A stretch of 60,072 nucleotides of DNA from NCBI RefSeq assembly GCF_022427965.1, contig NZ_JAKTTI010000028.1:1-60072 (forward strand). Reading direction: 5' to 3'. A program made the translations under genes and the position numbers. A model generated the notes under the pieces. It had not been told where the DNA came from, did not search any database, and saw nothing but the letters and a program-made list of their open reading frames with translations. Each line of letters opens with the position of its first letter. Position 1 is the stretch's first letter. Source of the stretch: Fredinandcohnia quinoae (GTDB lineage: Bacteria > Bacillota > Bacilli > Bacillales > Bacillaceae_L). Below, in pieces: positions 34,535-44,289 of this stretch.

Positions 34535-35581
34535 ATGATGAAGAACGGTTTTAATGATACATTTTTAAAGGCTGCCATTGGAGAGAAAACAGATCATGTT
34601 CCTGTTTGGTATATGCGCCAAGCGGGTAGATCACAGCCAGAATATCGAAAAATAAAAGAGAAATATAGCTTATTTGAAATTACACATCAACCCGAACTTT
34701 GTGCATATGTGACGAAGCTTCCGGTAGACCAATATGATGTTGATGCTGCAATTCTTTACAAAGACATCATGTCTCCACTTCCCGCAATTGGAGTAGATGT
34801 GGAAATAAAATCAGGTGTTGGACCTGTTATCAGTAATCCAATCCAATCATTAGCTGATGTTGAAAAACTTGGAGAAATCCATCCAGAGGAAGATGTTCCT
34901 TATGTGTTAGAAACAATAAAGCTTTTAACGACTGAACAGCTTACTGTTCCTCTCATTGGTTTTGCTGGGGCTCCATTTACTCTTGCAAGCTATATGATTG
35001 AAGGCGGTCCTTCAAAAAATTATAATAAAACGAAAGCTTTCATGTATGCAGAGCCGAAAGCTTGGTTCACATTAATGGATAAGCTCGCAGATATGACGAT
35101 TACATATGTAAAATCACAAATAAATGCAGGAGCAAAAGCAGTTCAAATTTTTGATTCATGGGTTGGTGCGTTAAATGTAGCTGATTACCGTCAGTTTATT
35201 AAACCAATCATGACTCGGATTTTTAGTGAGCTCCGTGAAACTGGCGTACCACTTATTATGTTTGGAGTAGGTGCTAGCCATTTAGCATTGGAATGGAATG
35301 ACCTTCCACTTGATGTTGTTGGTCTTGATTGGCGTTTGCCAATAAATCAAGCAAGAGAACTTGGCATAACGAAAACAGTACAAGGAAATTTAGACCCTGC
35401 CATTTTACTTGCTCCTTGGGAAGTAATTGAAGAGAGAGCAAGAGAAATTTTAGATCAAGGTATGCAGAATCCAGGATATATCTTTAATCTTGGACATGGA
35501 GTGTTCCCTTCAGTTAATCCTGAAACATTACAACGATTAACAGCATTTATTCATGAATATTCTAGTCGTAATTTAAAATGA
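34535..35581 (+). CDS. hemE: Uroporphyrinogen decarboxylase HemE
   Basis: A 348-residue enzyme converting uroporphyrinogen III to coproporphyrinogen III. Signature regions are [16 protein letters not shown] near residue 22 and [19 protein letters not shown] near residue 145, both intact. AGGTAGG precedes the ATG by seven bases; an ATG one codon later is also possible. A possible promoter (TTGACA at 34372-34377) lies upstream. First gene of hemEHY, with 13 bases to hemH. Confidence 0.95.
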   Translation: MMKNGFNDTFLKAAIGEKTDHVPVWYMRQAGRSQPEYRKIKEKYSLFEITHQPELCAYVTKLPVDQYDVDAAILYKDIMSPLPAIGVDVEIKSGVGPVISNPIQSLADVEKLGEIHPEEDVPYVLETIKLLTTEQLTVPLIGFAGAPFTLASYMIEGGPSKNYNKTKAFMYAEPKAWFTLMDKLADMTITYVKSQINAGAKAVQIFDSWVGALNVADYRQFIKPIMTRIFSELRETGVPLIMFGVGASHLALEWNDLPLDVVGLDWRLPINQARELGITKTVQGNLDPAILLAPWEVIEERAREILDQGMQNPGYIFNLGHGVFPSVNPETLQRLTAFIHEYSSRNLK

Positions 35582-35594
35582 GGTGTTTGACAAA

Positions 35595-36527
35595 ATGACA
35601 AAAAAGAGAATGGGATTGCTAGTAATGGCATATGGTACCCCTTATAAAGAAGAAGACATTGAACGCTATTATACACATATTCGCCATGGGCGTAAGCCAA
35701 CGCCTGAAATGCTGGCGGACTTGCAAGGAAGATATGAAGCAATTGGCGGGATTTCTCCACTTGCTAAAATTACTCAAGAACAAGCTGAAAAACTTGAGCA
35801 ACATCTAAATTCAATCCAAGATGAAATAGAATTTAAGATGTATATTGGGTTAAAGCATATTGAACCATTTATCGAGGATGCAATTCAGAAAATGCATAAC
35901 GATGGAATCGAAGAAGCGGTAAGCATTGTTTTGGCACCACATTTTTCAACATTTAGTGTTAAATCCTATAATGAACGTGCGAAGGAAGAAGCAGAGAAGC
36001 TGGGTGGATTAGTAATAACCTCTGTTGAAAGCTGGTATCAAGAACCTAAGTTCATTGATTATTGGGCAAATCAAGTGAAACAAACTTATGCTTCAATGAC
36101 TGAGGAAGAACGCAAAAAAACAGTATTAATTGTATCTGCCCACAGTTTGCCTGAGAAAATCATCTCTTTAGGAGATCCATATCCATCACAGCTACAAGAA
36201 ACTGCAGATTTAATTGCAAAAGCGGCTGGAATCACCAATTACGAAATTGGCTGGCAAAGTGCAGGAAATACACCAGAACCATGGTTAGGACCAGATGTTC
36301 AAGATTTAACAAGGGATCTTTATCATGAGAAGGGCTATCAGTCTTTTGTTTATATTCCAGTTGGATTTGTTGCTAATCATTTAGAAGTTTTATATGACAA
36401 TGATTACGAATGTAAAGTTGTTACTGAGGAACTCGGTGCGAGCTATTATCGCCCTGAGATGCCGAATGCAAAACCTGAATTTATCGACTGCTTAGCGAGT
36501 GTAATAATAAAGCAATTGAATAAGTAA
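35595..36527 (+). CDS. hemH: Coproporphyrin III ferrochelatase HemH/CpfC
   Basis: A 310-residue protein identical in length to B. subtilis HemH. It inserts iron into coproporphyrin III in the Gram-positive haem route. [10 protein letters not shown] carries the active-site His, and [15 protein letters not shown] carries the conserved Glu. GAGGTG lies nine bases before the ATG at 35595; the in-frame GTG at 35583 lies within that site. Middle gene of the haem operon. Confidence 0.95.
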   Translation: MTKKRMGLLVMAYGTPYKEEDIERYYTHIRHGRKPTPEMLADLQGRYEAIGGISPLAKITQEQAEKLEQHLNSIQDEIEFKMYIGLKHIEPFIEDAIQKMHNDGIEEAVSIVLAPHFSTFSVKSYNERAKEEAEKLGGLVITSVESWYQEPKFIDYWANQVKQTYASMTEEERKKTVLIVSAHSLPEKIISLGDPYPSQLQETADLIAKAAGITNYEIGWQSAGNTPEPWLGPDVQDLTRDLYHEKGYQSFVYIPVGFVANHLEVLYDNDYECKVVTEELGASYYRPEMPNAKPEFIDCLASVIIKQLNK

Positions 36528-36546
36528 TAAAGAAGGCGATGTTAAA

Positions 36547-37986
36547 GTGAGTGAAGAAAATCAAAAGGTTGTCGTCATTGGTGGAGGGATTACTGGTTTA
36601 ACAACGGCCTATTATCTTCAAAAAGAAGCTAAGGAAAAAGGGCTTACTATTGACTGTATCCTTTTGGAAGCAAGCCATCGTGTAGGTGGCAAGGTTCAAA
36701 CAGTTGTTCAGGATGGCTTTGTTATAGAAAGAGGGCCGGATTCCTTTTTAGAGAGAAAACAGAGTGCGGCACGTCTGGCAAAAAGCGTTGGTTTAGGTGA
36801 TAAGCTCGTTAATAATACTGCTGGAAAATCATACGTATTAGCGAATGGTAAGCTCCATCCTATGCCAGGTGGATCAATAATGGGTATTCCAACTCAGGTT
36901 GGACCTTTTATTACGACTGGTCTGTTCACTCCTTTTGGAAAGCTTCGTGCTGCAATGGACTTTCTATTACCACGAACACCAGCAGGAAAGGACCAATCGC
37001 TAGGACAATTTTTTAGAAGAAGGCTCGGAGATGAGGTTGTTGAAAATCTAATTGAACCACTATTATCTGGAATATATGCAGGTGATATTGACCAATTAAG
37101 TCTTATGTCTACCTTCCCACAGTTTTATCAAGTGGAGCAAAAATACCGAAGTTTAATTATGGGGATGAAGAAGACAACACCTGCAAAGCCAAAGGAAGTT
37201 ACAGTTAAAAAGAACCCAAAAGGTCAATTTCAAACGATTACTTCAGGACTACAGTCATTAATTGATGCGATTGAGAATAAGTTAGAGCCAGGTTCTGTCT
37301 ATAAGGGAATTCGTGTTGAGAATATTAAAAAGCAGGGAAATCAATACGAATTAAAATTGAGCAATAGTGAAATTTTGATTGCTGATAGTATTGTCGTAAC
37401 TACGCCACACCATGCAACCCAAGCAATGTTTGGTCAATATTCATTTTTTGAACCCTTCACAGAAATGCCTTCAACTTCGGTAGCGACTGTAGCGATGGCA
37501 TTTCCTGAATCAGCTATTAAGAAGGATATTGAAGGAACCGGTTTTGTTGTTTCTCGAAATAATGATTACATTATTACTGCATGTACGTGGACACATAAAA
37601 AATGGCCACATACAACACCAAGTGGCAAGGTATTACTTCGATGTTATGTTGGAAAGGCCGGGGACGAAGCTATTGTAGACCAATCAGATGATGAAATTAT
37701 TAAGGTTGTTTTAGATGATCTTAATAAAACAATGGATATTACAGAGCAACCTGAATTCACGGTGATATCCCGATGGAAGGATGCAATGCCGCAATACACT
37801 GTGGGGCATAAAGAACGTATTGAATTTGTAAAGAAAAATGTTCAAGAACAACTACCAGGAGTATATTTAGCTGGTAGTTCGTACGAAGGATTAGGTTTAC
37901 CAGACTGTATCGATCAAGGTGAAGCCGCAGTTGAACAGGTTCTCCAATATCTTAACGAACATAAAAAACAACTACAACTCGTGTAA
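36547..37986 (+). CDS. hemY: Coproporphyrinogen III oxidase HemY/CgoX
   Basis: A 479-residue FAD oxidoreductase that oxidises coproporphyrinogen III to coproporphyrin III. The dinucleotide motif VVIGGGITGLTTAYYL is at residues 10-25 and ERGPDSFLERK follows; the FAD-binding C-terminus reads YLAGSSYEGLGLPDC. It starts with GTG at 36547 after AGAAGG. The gene completes hemE-hemH-hemY and is followed by a strong terminator. Confidence 0.94.
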   Translation: MSEENQKVVVIGGGITGLTTAYYLQKEAKEKGLTIDCILLEASHRVGGKVQTVVQDGFVIERGPDSFLERKQSAARLAKSVGLGDKLVNNTAGKSYVLANGKLHPMPGGSIMGIPTQVGPFITTGLFTPFGKLRAAMDFLLPRTPAGKDQSLGQFFRRRLGDEVVENLIEPLLSGIYAGDIDQLSLMSTFPQFYQVEQKYRSLIMGMKKTTPAKPKEVTVKKNPKGQFQTITSGLQSLIDAIENKLEPGSVYKGIRVENIKKQGNQYELKLSNSEILIADSIVVTTPHHATQAMFGQYSFFEPFTEMPSTSVATVAMAFPESAIKKDIEGTGFVVSRNNDYIITACTWTHKKWPHTTPSGKVLLRCYVGKAGDEAIVDQSDDEIIKVVLDDLNKTMDITEQPEFTVISRWKDAMPQYTVGHKERIEFVKKNVQEQLPGVYLAGSSYEGLGLPDCIDQGEAAVEQVLQYLNEHKKQLQLV

Positions 37987-37996
37987 TAAACAAATG

Positions 37997-38032
37997 TGGC
38001 CAGTTCATTAAAGTGAACTGGCCATTTATAAT
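37997..38032 (+). terminator. Terminator of the hemEHY operon
   Basis: TGGCCAGTTCA and TGAACTGGCCA form an 11-base-pair stem, followed by TTTATA. Confidence 0.8.
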
Positions 38033-38057
38033 CTGTACAATACCAAGGTATAGAGAT

Positions 38058-38079
38058 AAAAAAGAAGGCCGAGGCCTTC
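38058..38079 (-). terminator. Terminator of yhfH
   Basis: Minus-strand GAAGGCC and GGCCTTC arms with a two-base loop, followed by TTTTTT. Confidence 0.8.
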
Positions 38080-38094
38080 AAATAGTAGGGCTTA

Positions 38095-38223
38095 TTATTT
38101 AATTTGCATGCAATTGTCGCATTTGTTGCCATAACATTCATGTTGTTCATCAATATTATTTCCACATTCTGCACATTTTTTTGGTGGGAGATTTTTAAAA
38201 AATTCAGTACTATTCACTAACAT
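38095..38223 (-). CDS. yhfH: YhfH-family zinc-ribbon-like small protein
   Basis: A 42-residue protein with five cysteines in a CxxC (17, 20) and C-x4-C-x2-C (30, 35, 38) pattern that suggests zinc binding. EFFKNLPPKKC at the start matches the YhfH family, and B. subtilis yhfH lies between hemY and yhfI as here. A strong GGAGGGG lies before the ATG at 38223. Function unknown. The gene has its own minus-strand terminator. Confidence 0.88.
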   Translation of the reverse strand: MLVNSTEFFKNLPPKKCAECGNNIDEQHECYGNKCDNCMQIK

Positions 38224-38397
38224 TTTTGACCCCTCCATTTCATTTATTAGTTGTATTGTATTATAACAGTTGTCGATGTGTCAATAACTGTTTTGTAACA
38301 AAGGGTGAAATTAATGAAATTCTTTCCGGTTTGGATTATAGTAGGAAGTAAGGGAAAACATGTATGAGACTCATTTTTTAGGAAAAAGGTGATACGA

Positions 38398-39129
38398 ATG
38401 AAAGTAACAGTTATCGGCTTTTGGGGTGGCTTCCCTGCAGCAAATGAAGCTACCTCAGGATATTTAATTGAGCATGATGGTTATCAATTACTTGTTGATT
38501 GCGGTAGTGGTGTATTATCACAGTTGCAAAATTTCATAAAGACGGATGATCTTGATGCAATTATTCTGTCCCATTATCATCATGATCATGTAGCAGATAT
38601 TGGACCAATTCAATATGCCCGTATTATTTCCAATTCTATGCAGAACAAGTCAAATATTTTACCTATTTATGCACATACTGTTGAAGAAAATGAATTCAAT
38701 CGTTTGACATATGAAGGTAGCACTAAAGCGATTCCCTATGAACCAAATAAGCCATTACAAATTGGACCATATTCGATAACCTTCATGAAAACGAATCACC
38801 CAGCAGTTTGTTATGCAATGCGTATTTCAGCTGGTAGTCAAACAGTTGTTTACACTGCAGACTCAAGCTATCTTGATGAATTTATACCTTTTGCGAAAGA
38901 TGCAGATTTATTTATCTGTGAATGTAATATGTATGCATGGCAGGATGGTTCAAAATATGGACATATGTCGAGTACTGAAGCTGGGTTAATTTCTAAAAAT
39001 GCAAATGTGAAGGAGCTCTGGATTACACACTTGCCTCATCACGGAAATCATCAAGATTTAATTATTCAAGCCAGAGAAGAATTTAATGGTAAAATTCAAT
39101 TAGCAAAAACAGGACTAACTTGGGAGTGA
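38398..39129 (+). CDS. yhfI: Metallo-beta-lactamase-fold hydrolase YhfI
   Basis: A 243-residue MBL-fold protein of the RNase Z-like branch. The metal-binding motif is LSHYHHDHVADIG; further ligands are THPAVC, a TADSSY and a C-terminal THLPHHG. It has no RNase Z exosite, and the substrate of YhfI proteins is unknown. AAAAAGGTGAT precedes the ATG at 38398. It is eight bases from lplJ, so the two are co-transcribed, as in B. subtilis. Confidence 0.9.
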   Translation: MKVTVIGFWGGFPAANEATSGYLIEHDGYQLLVDCGSGVLSQLQNFIKTDDLDAIILSHYHHDHVADIGPIQYARIISNSMQNKSNILPIYAHTVEENEFNRLTYEGSTKAIPYEPNKPLQIGPYSITFMKTNHPAVCYAMRISAGSQTVVYTADSSYLDEFIPFAKDADLFICECNMYAWQDGSKYGHMSSTEAGLISKNANVKELWITHLPHHGNHQDLIIQAREEFNGKIQLAKTGLTWE

Positions 39130-39136
39130 GAGACGT

Positions 39137-40132
39137 ATGTTATTTATTGATAATAAAGGGATAACAGATCCACGAATTAATCTAGCAATTGAAGAGTATG
39201 CTCTTAAAAATTTGAATATCAATGAAACTTATTTATTATTTTATATTAATGAACCATCAATTATTATTGGAAAAAATCAGAACACAATTGAAGAAATAAA
39301 TACCGAGTATGTAGAAAGTAATGGCATACATGTTGTAAGACGCTTATCTGGTGGCGGAGCAGTTTACCATGATTTGGGTAACCTGAATTTTAGCTTTATC
39401 ACAAAAGACGATGGTGAGAGTTTCCACAACTTCCAAAAATTCACTGAACCAGTAGTTGAAGCTTTACATAAACTTGGTGTTAATGCCAAGCTAAGTGGAA
39501 GAAACGATATTGAAGTAGAAGGTCGTAAAATTTCAGGAAATGCCCAATTCTCTACAAAAGGTAGAATGTTCAGCCACGGAACCTTAATGTTGAACTCTGA
39601 AATTGAACATGTAGTTTCAGCATTAAAAGTGAAAAAAGAAAAAATCGAGTCTAAGGGAATAAAATCTGTTCGAAGTCGTGTCGCAAATATAAGTGAATTT
39701 CTTGAGGAAAAAATCACCATTGAACAATTCCGGGAGCTGCTTCTACGTTATATTTTTGACACGACGAATATTGATGACATTCCAACATATGAGCTCACTG
39801 ATGAAGATTGGAAAAATATCAATGAACTATCAAAAGAACGTTATCAAAATTGGGATTGGAACTATGGGAAATCACCTAAATTTAATTATCATCATACTCA
39901 CAGATTTCCTGTTGGTTCAATTGATGTACGACTTGAAGTTCAAAAGGGTATTGTCGAGAATTGCAAAATTTACGGGGATTTCTTCGGTGTTGGTGATGTC
40001 AGTGAAATCGAAGACCTTTTAATTGGAACACGTTATGAAAAGGCTGAATTAATAAGAGCATTAGACGAGGTAAAGATTCAGCATTATTTTGGAAACATTT
40101 CAAAAGATGATTTTATAAACTTAATCTATTAA
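39137..40132 (+). CDS. lplJ: Lipoate-protein ligase LplJ
   Basis: A 331-residue ligase that attaches free lipoate, via lipoyl-AMP, to lipoyl domains of dehydrogenase complexes. VVRRLSGGGAVYHDLGNLN is the lipoate-binding signature and GRNDIEVEGRKISGNAQ includes the catalytic Lys region. The C-terminal domain of about 85 residues is present. It follows yhfI by eight bases and has a terminator after it. Confidence 0.94.
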   Translation: MLFIDNKGITDPRINLAIEEYALKNLNINETYLLFYINEPSIIIGKNQNTIEEINTEYVESNGIHVVRRLSGGGAVYHDLGNLNFSFITKDDGESFHNFQKFTEPVVEALHKLGVNAKLSGRNDIEVEGRKISGNAQFSTKGRMFSHGTLMLNSEIEHVVSALKVKKEKIESKGIKSVRSRVANISEFLEEKITIEQFRELLLRYIFDTTNIDDIPTYELTDEDWKNINELSKERYQNWDWNYGKSPKFNYHHTHRFPVGSIDVRLEVQKGIVENCKIYGDFFGVGDVSEIEDLLIGTRYEKAELIRALDEVKIQHYFGNISKDDFINLIY

Positions 40133-40140
40133 AGAACAGA

Positions 40141-40182
40141 AGGCTACACAGGACCTCAATGGATACTGGTAGCCTATTTTTT
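40141..40182 (+). terminator. Terminator of yhfI-lplJ
   Basis: AGGCTAC-A-CAG pairs with CTG-GTAGCCT, followed by ATTTTTTAT. Confidence 0.8.
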
Positions 40183-40235
40183 ATATAATTTTCACAAAGG
40201 ATTTATAATTTTTTCAAAAAATATTATATTCATTC

Positions 40236-40264
40236 TTGCTAGAAAATTTTTCTTTCAATATAAT
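40236..40264 (+). promoter_or_regulatory. Sigma-A promoter of lcfB
   Basis: TTGCTA (40236-40241), a 17-base spacer and a perfect TATAAT (40259-40264). Transcription would start near 40271, so the FadR operator lies just inside the transcript. Confidence 0.7.
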
Positions 40265-40295
40265 ATATTTAGAATATTATTTTTTGCTTTAAAAA

Positions 40296-40313
40296 TGAAT
40301 GACTATTCATTCA
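40296..40313 (+). promoter_or_regulatory. Perfect FadR operator
   Basis: TGAATGACTATTCATTCA is a full inverted repeat (TGAATGA, four bases, TCATTCA) matching the FadR site I know for Bacillus fatty-acid degradation genes, including lcf loci. It lies 25-42 bases after the likely transcription start, where FadR would block elongation until long-chain acyl-CoA is present. Confidence 0.9.
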
Positions 40314-40336
40314 TAAGTGTCAAAGGGGGAGAAATA

Positions 40337-41890
40337 TTGAATTTAACTTCACGATTAGGGGAAACTGCAAAAAAGTATTACAACAAGCCTGCTTACATTT
40401 TTAATGACACATCTAGCACATATGCTGAATTAGATGGAGCTGTTACGAAATTTGCATGTGGATTAGAGAAACTTGGTGTAAAAAAGGGTGATCATGTCGC
40501 GCTTTTATTGGGGAATACACCACATTTTGTAATAAGTCTTTATGGAGCACTTAGGTTAGGAGCAACAGTAATACCGATTAATCCAATCTACACTCCAGAT
40601 GAAATCGGATACATTGTTAATAATGGAGATGTAAAGGCTATTATTGCACTCGACCTACTTGTGCCATTGTTTGAAAAAATGAATGCACATCTTCCTAAGG
40701 TAGAGCACATTATTGTTTGTGAAACACCTCAAGGGGCAAGCAGTGATGTTAACATTACTAATCTATCAATTTATCCAAAAATGAAATCGTTTACAAGTGT
40801 CGTAGGTTCGGGTGATTTAAGTTTCGTTGGACCAGAGCTTATGGATGATGATGTAGCTGTTATTCTTTATACATCTGGAACAACAGGCAAGCCAAAAGGG
40901 GCGATGCTAACCCACAAAAACCTATACAGTAATGCAAGAGATATTGCTGAATACTTGAAAATAACTGATCAAGACAGGGTGATTACGACACTTCCAATGT
41001 TCCATGTCTTCTGTCTTTCTGTCGCTCTAAATGCACCACTTATGAATGGTGGGACATTATTAATTGTTCCGAAATTTAGTCCGAAAGAGATATTCCGAGT
41101 TGCAAAAGAGAATGAGGCTACAGTATTTGCGGGAGTACCAACGATGTATAATTTCTTACTGCAATATCCAGATGGGGTTGCAGAGGATTTAAAAACACTG
41201 CGCTTATGTATTTCAGGTGGTGCTGCAATGCCAGTTGCACTTCTAAAAGGGTTTGAGCAAAAGTTCCAAGTTGCTATTTCTGAAGGATACGGTCTCTCAG
41301 AAGCTTCACCTGTAACATGCTTTAATCCTTTAGATCGACCAAGAAAGCCTGGTTCAATTGGGACAAGCATTGTTAATGTGGAAAATAAAGTTGTTGATGA
41401 GAATGGTGAAGAGGTTCCAGTTGGACAAGTAGGAGAACTAATTGTCCGTGGACCAAATGTTATGATAGGTTACTATAAGCTCCCAGAAGAGTCAGCATTC
41501 GCAATACGTGATGGCTGGCTATATACCGGTGACTTAGCGAGGATGGACGAGGAAGGATACTTCTACATTGTTGATCGTAAAAAAGACATGATAATTGTAG
41601 GCGGTTACAATGTGTATCCGCGTGAGGTTGAAGAGGTTCTTTATAACCACCCAGAAATAGTGGAGGTTGCAGTACTAGGAATTCCTGATGCAAATCAAGG
41701 GGAAGCTGTAAACTGCTATGTTGTAGTGAAAAACCAATCAATAACTGAAGAAGACTTAATCAGTTATTGCCGAGAGCATCTAGCAAAATACAAGGTACCT
41801 AGCAAAATAGAATTTTTAGAAGAACTGCCAAAAAATACAACAGGTAAAATTCTCCGTCGTGCGTTAAAGGATAAAGTGTTGCAAAAATAA
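40337..41890 (+). CDS. lcfB: Long-chain acyl-CoA ligase LcfB
   Basis: A 517-residue AMP-forming ligase that activates fatty acids with CoA. The AMP-binding signature reads [21 protein letters not shown] and is followed by the GYGLSEASP and [13 protein letters not shown] motifs; the C-terminal Lys in KTTGK-type NTTGKILR is present. It starts with TTG at 40337, six bases after AAAGGGGGA. An in-frame ATG at 40295 would put the FadR operator inside the coding sequence and is rejected. It lies behind lplJ as yhfL does in B. subtilis. Confidence 0.93.
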   Translation: MNLTSRLGETAKKYYNKPAYIFNDTSSTYAELDGAVTKFACGLEKLGVKKGDHVALLLGNTPHFVISLYGALRLGATVIPINPIYTPDEIGYIVNNGDVKAIIALDLLVPLFEKMNAHLPKVEHIIVCETPQGASSDVNITNLSIYPKMKSFTSVVGSGDLSFVGPELMDDDVAVILYTSGTTGKPKGAMLTHKNLYSNARDIAEYLKITDQDRVITTLPMFHVFCLSVALNAPLMNGGTLLIVPKFSPKEIFRVAKENEATVFAGVPTMYNFLLQYPDGVAEDLKTLRLCISGGAAMPVALLKGFEQKFQVAISEGYGLSEASPVTCFNPLDRPRKPGSIGTSIVNVENKVVDENGEEVPVGQVGELIVRGPNVMIGYYKLPEESAFAIRDGWLYTGDLARMDEEGYFYIVDRKKDMIIVGGYNVYPREVEEVLYNHPEIVEVAVLGIPDANQGEAVNCYVVVKNQSITEEDLISYCREHLAKYKVPSKIEFLEELPKNTTGKILRRALKDKVLQK

Positions 41891-41902
41891 TTAGGGCTTG
41901 TG

Positions 41903-41933
41903 GAGAACAGATTAGAGACTGTTCTCTTTTTTT
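41903..41933 (+). terminator. Terminator of lcfB
   Basis: GAGAACAG and CTGTTCTC arms with an eight-base loop and a T-run of seven. Confidence 0.9.
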
Positions 41934-41999
41934 GAAGGAATTTTTATAGTTATGTCGAAGGTTATGTAGTTGGTGATATTTAATTGTGAGGTGTTTTAA

Positions 42000-42776
42000 A
42001 TGAAAACAATTCTTTATCAAATTAAAAACCATATCGCGACAATTACATTGAATCGCCCAGAATCAATGAACTGTTTTAATTATGATATGTTAAAAAGTCT
42101 AGAGGACGTTATTGGTGACATTCGTACAAACTCGGAGGTTCGGGTTGTTATTATTACGGGTTCTGGTGAAAAGGCTTTCAGTGTTGGTGCGGATTTAAAA
42201 GAGCGAAAATCTCTGTCAGAATCAGAAGTAAGAAGAAATGTATATAAAATTGGTGAAGTATTTGCTAGTATTGAGAGTCTCCCGCAACCAACAATTGCAG
42301 CAATGAATGGCTATGCATTTGGTGGAGGTATGGAGCTTGCACTCGCGTGTGATTTTCGCATAGTTGTACAGGATACTTCAATGGGGTTAACGGAAACAAG
42401 CCTTGCCATTATTCCAGGTGCGGGTGGGACACAACGTCTACCACGTCTGATTGGGGAAGCAAAGGCATTAGAGCTCATATTGACGGCCCGTAGAATATCA
42501 CCAGACGAAGCATTTTCTTATGGAATGGTATCAAAAGTAGTTGCAAGAGAAGACTTAATGAAGGAATCTATTAAACTAGCAAACGAAATGCTGAATAATG
42601 GACCAATCGCTTTGCAACAGGCAAAATTTGCGATTAAACAAGGGATGAATGTGGACTTACATACAGGATTACAAATTGAGCGCAAAGCATACGAAGTTAC
42701 AATCCCAACGGAGGATCGGCTCGAAGCACTGGCCGCTTTTAATGAAAAAAGAAAACCTGTTTTTAAGGGGAAATAG
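42000..42776 (+). CDS. Enoyl-CoA hydratase/isomerase family protein
   Basis: A 258-residue crotonase. Typical elements are TLNRPESMNCF, SVGADLKE (oxyanion hole), MNGYAFGGGMELALACDFR and PGAGGTQRLPRLIG. The conserved acidic pair reads E in GLTETSL and in ELAL, consistent with true enoyl-CoA hydratase activity in beta-oxidation. It follows lcfB after a terminator and has GAGGTG before the ATG. B. subtilis YhaR and YngF are similar; the CoA ester used is not determined. Confidence 0.88.
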   Translation: MKTILYQIKNHIATITLNRPESMNCFNYDMLKSLEDVIGDIRTNSEVRVVIITGSGEKAFSVGADLKERKSLSESEVRRNVYKIGEVFASIESLPQPTIAAMNGYAFGGGMELALACDFRIVVQDTSMGLTETSLAIIPGAGGTQRLPRLIGEAKALELILTARRISPDEAFSYGMVSKVVAREDLMKESIKLANEMLNNGPIALQQAKFAIKQGMNVDLHTGLQIERKAYEVTIPTEDRLEALAAFNEKRKPVFKGK

Positions 42777-42786
42777 AATGTGAGGG

Positions 42787-42823
42787 AAAATACACATGAA
42801 CTGCGATTCATGTGTATTTTTAA
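42787..42823 (+). terminator. Terminator of the crotonase gene
   Basis: AAAATACACATGAA and TTCATGTGTATTTT form a 14-base-pair stem followed by a short T-rich stretch. Confidence 0.75.
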
Positions 42824-42903
42824 TCTAAAAACAAAATGATTGAAAAAAACAAAAATTTTTAAGACAATAGAATGTAAAAATAGTTAAGGGGAGTATTGGG
42901 GAA

Positions 42904-43629
42904 ATGTCGACAACGGTGCTTGTAAAAAAACATACAGAATTTCAGCAGGGTGCTCTATCGGGGATGAGCATAGCAGTTGGGTATATGCCAATAGCCTTGA
43001 CATTTGGTTTGCTGGCAAAGTCAACAGGTCTATCTGTTGCTGAAGCAGTACTAATGAGCTTGATTGTATTTGCTGGTGCATCACAATACATATCTCTTCA
43101 ATTAATCGCAGTCGGTACAGGAATATTTGAAATTATTTTAACTACATTTATTTTAAATATCCGACACTTCCTCATGTGTGCGTCACTTAATGAAAAGGTT
43201 GAGGAGGATCATCCTATTAAAAAGGCTCTATATGCATTTGGAGTAACAGACGAAACTTTTTCGGTAGCCGCAGTAAAAGACGGAAAGGTTTCAACTGGAT
43301 ACATGTTTGGTCTAATATCAGTTTCATATAGCAGCTGGGTTGTATTTTCGGGAATTGGTCATGTAATCGGATCGAGTTTGCCTGCGACATTACAGGAAAG
43401 TATGTCAGTTGCCTTGTATGCGATGTTTATAGGGCTGCTTGTTCCTTCATTGAAAAAGCAACGAAAAGTAGTCGTGCTGGCAGCTAGTGCTGCGATATTA
43501 AATACGATTTTTTCATTTTTCATGGAGCCTGGTTGGTCGATCGTGACTGCAACACTCATTTCTGCAATTGGTGTTGAGGCATTAATGAAGTACATTGTAA
43601 AAGAAGGGGAGGTTGATGAACGTGGATAA
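42904..43629 (+). CDS. azlC: Branched-chain amino-acid exporter subunit AzlC
   Basis: A 241-residue membrane protein with about five or six spans in the AzlC family. It starts with a GMSIAVGYMPIALTFGLLAKSTGLS region and has the GASQYISLQLIAVGTGIFEIILT core. Together with AzlD it exports branched-chain amino acids and their analogues. AAGGGGAG is 10 bases before the ATG. The stop overlaps the azlD start by several bases. Confidence 0.92.
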   Translation: MSTTVLVKKHTEFQQGALSGMSIAVGYMPIALTFGLLAKSTGLSVAEAVLMSLIVFAGASQYISLQLIAVGTGIFEIILTTFILNIRHFLMCASLNEKVEEDHPIKKALYAFGVTDETFSVAAVKDGKVSTGYMFGLISVSYSSWVVFSGIGHVIGSSLPATLQESMSVALYAMFIGLLVPSLKKQRKVVVLAASAAILNTIFSFFMEPGWSIVTATLISAIGVEALMKYIVKEGEVDERG

Positions 43630-43927
43630 GATGATTGTAATCATGATTATTGGGATGGCACTTGTGACATACATCCCAAGAATGCTACCATTAGTAGTGT
43701 TCAATTCAGTAAAATTACCTCCTTTTTTGCAAGGTGTGTTAAAAAATGTTCCGTTTGCAATATTAGGAGCCCTTATTATTCCTGGTATTTTTACAATTAA
43801 CGATGACATTTGGTTCGGAATAATCGGCGCTGCTACAGCATTTATCGTTGCGTATCTAGGTGCGAATGTGATTATGGTTGTGTTAAGTGCGATTGTTGCG
43901 CTTAGTTTATACTCATTTTTCTTTTAA
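43622..43927 (+). CDS. azlD: Branched-chain amino-acid exporter subunit AzlD
   Basis: A 101-residue protein with three or four hydrophobic spans and the AzlD motif TYIPRMLPL near the N-terminus. It pairs with AzlC. The GTG at 43622 has GGGGAGG nine bases before it; an in-frame ATG at 43616 is only three bases from that site but cannot be excluded. It overlaps azlC, so translation is coupled. Confidence 0.88.
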   Translation: MDKMIVIMIIGMALVTYIPRMLPLVVFNSVKLPPFLQGVLKNVPFAILGALIIPGIFTINDDIWFGIIGAATAFIVAYLGANVIMVVLSAIVALSLYSFFF

Positions 43928-43943
43928 GAAAGGTTTAGATCTT

Positions 43944-44258
43944 ATGGAGACATTTACAGAAAGAGCTATCGATATCATAAAACATATTCCAGCAGGTAAG
44001 GTGATGACATATAGTCAGATTGCAAAATTTGCAGGGAGTCCTAGAGGTGCAAGACAGGTTGTGAGAATTCTTCACACTATGAGTAAAAAACACAAACTCC
44101 CCTGGCATCGAGTCATTAATTCAAAAGGGGAGATTGGCATACAAGACGAAGAGGCACTTGCCACCCAAATTCATTTTCTTCAAAGTGAAGGTGTTGATGT
44201 AATCAATGGTAAAGAGATAAAACTTGAAAAATATCAATATCATCCCGATGAACAATGA
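43944..44258 (+). CDS. Alkyltransferase-like (ATL) DNA-binding protein
   Basis: A 104-residue MGMT-fold protein. IPAGKVMTYSQIAKFAGSPRGARQVV is the DNA-binding helix region. The active-site motif reads PWHRVI (53-58) in place of PCHRV, so the acceptor Cys is a Trp (54). Such ATL proteins bind O6-alkylguanine and mark it for nucleotide-excision repair without transferring the alkyl group. The ATG at 43944 follows AAGAAAGG. It follows azlD by 16 bases. Confidence 0.9.
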   Translation: METFTERAIDIIKHIPAGKVMTYSQIAKFAGSPRGARQVVRILHTMSKKHKLPWHRVINSKGEIGIQDEEALATQIHFLQSEGVDVINGKEIKLEKYQYHPDEQ

Positions 44259-44285
44259 TAGGCTCGCCAAATGACGAGCCCCACT
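44256..44285. terminator. Hairpin between the ATL gene and argS
   Basis: GGCTCG and CGAGCC arms around an eight-base loop lie between convergent genes, but T-runs are poor on both sides. Confidence 0.4.
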
Positions 44286-44289
44286 CTTT

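Noticed and set aside
40295-40336. ATG 42 bases upstream of lcfB as its start
   Set aside because: It is inside the FadR operator and has no ribosome site; TTG at 40337 has a strong one.
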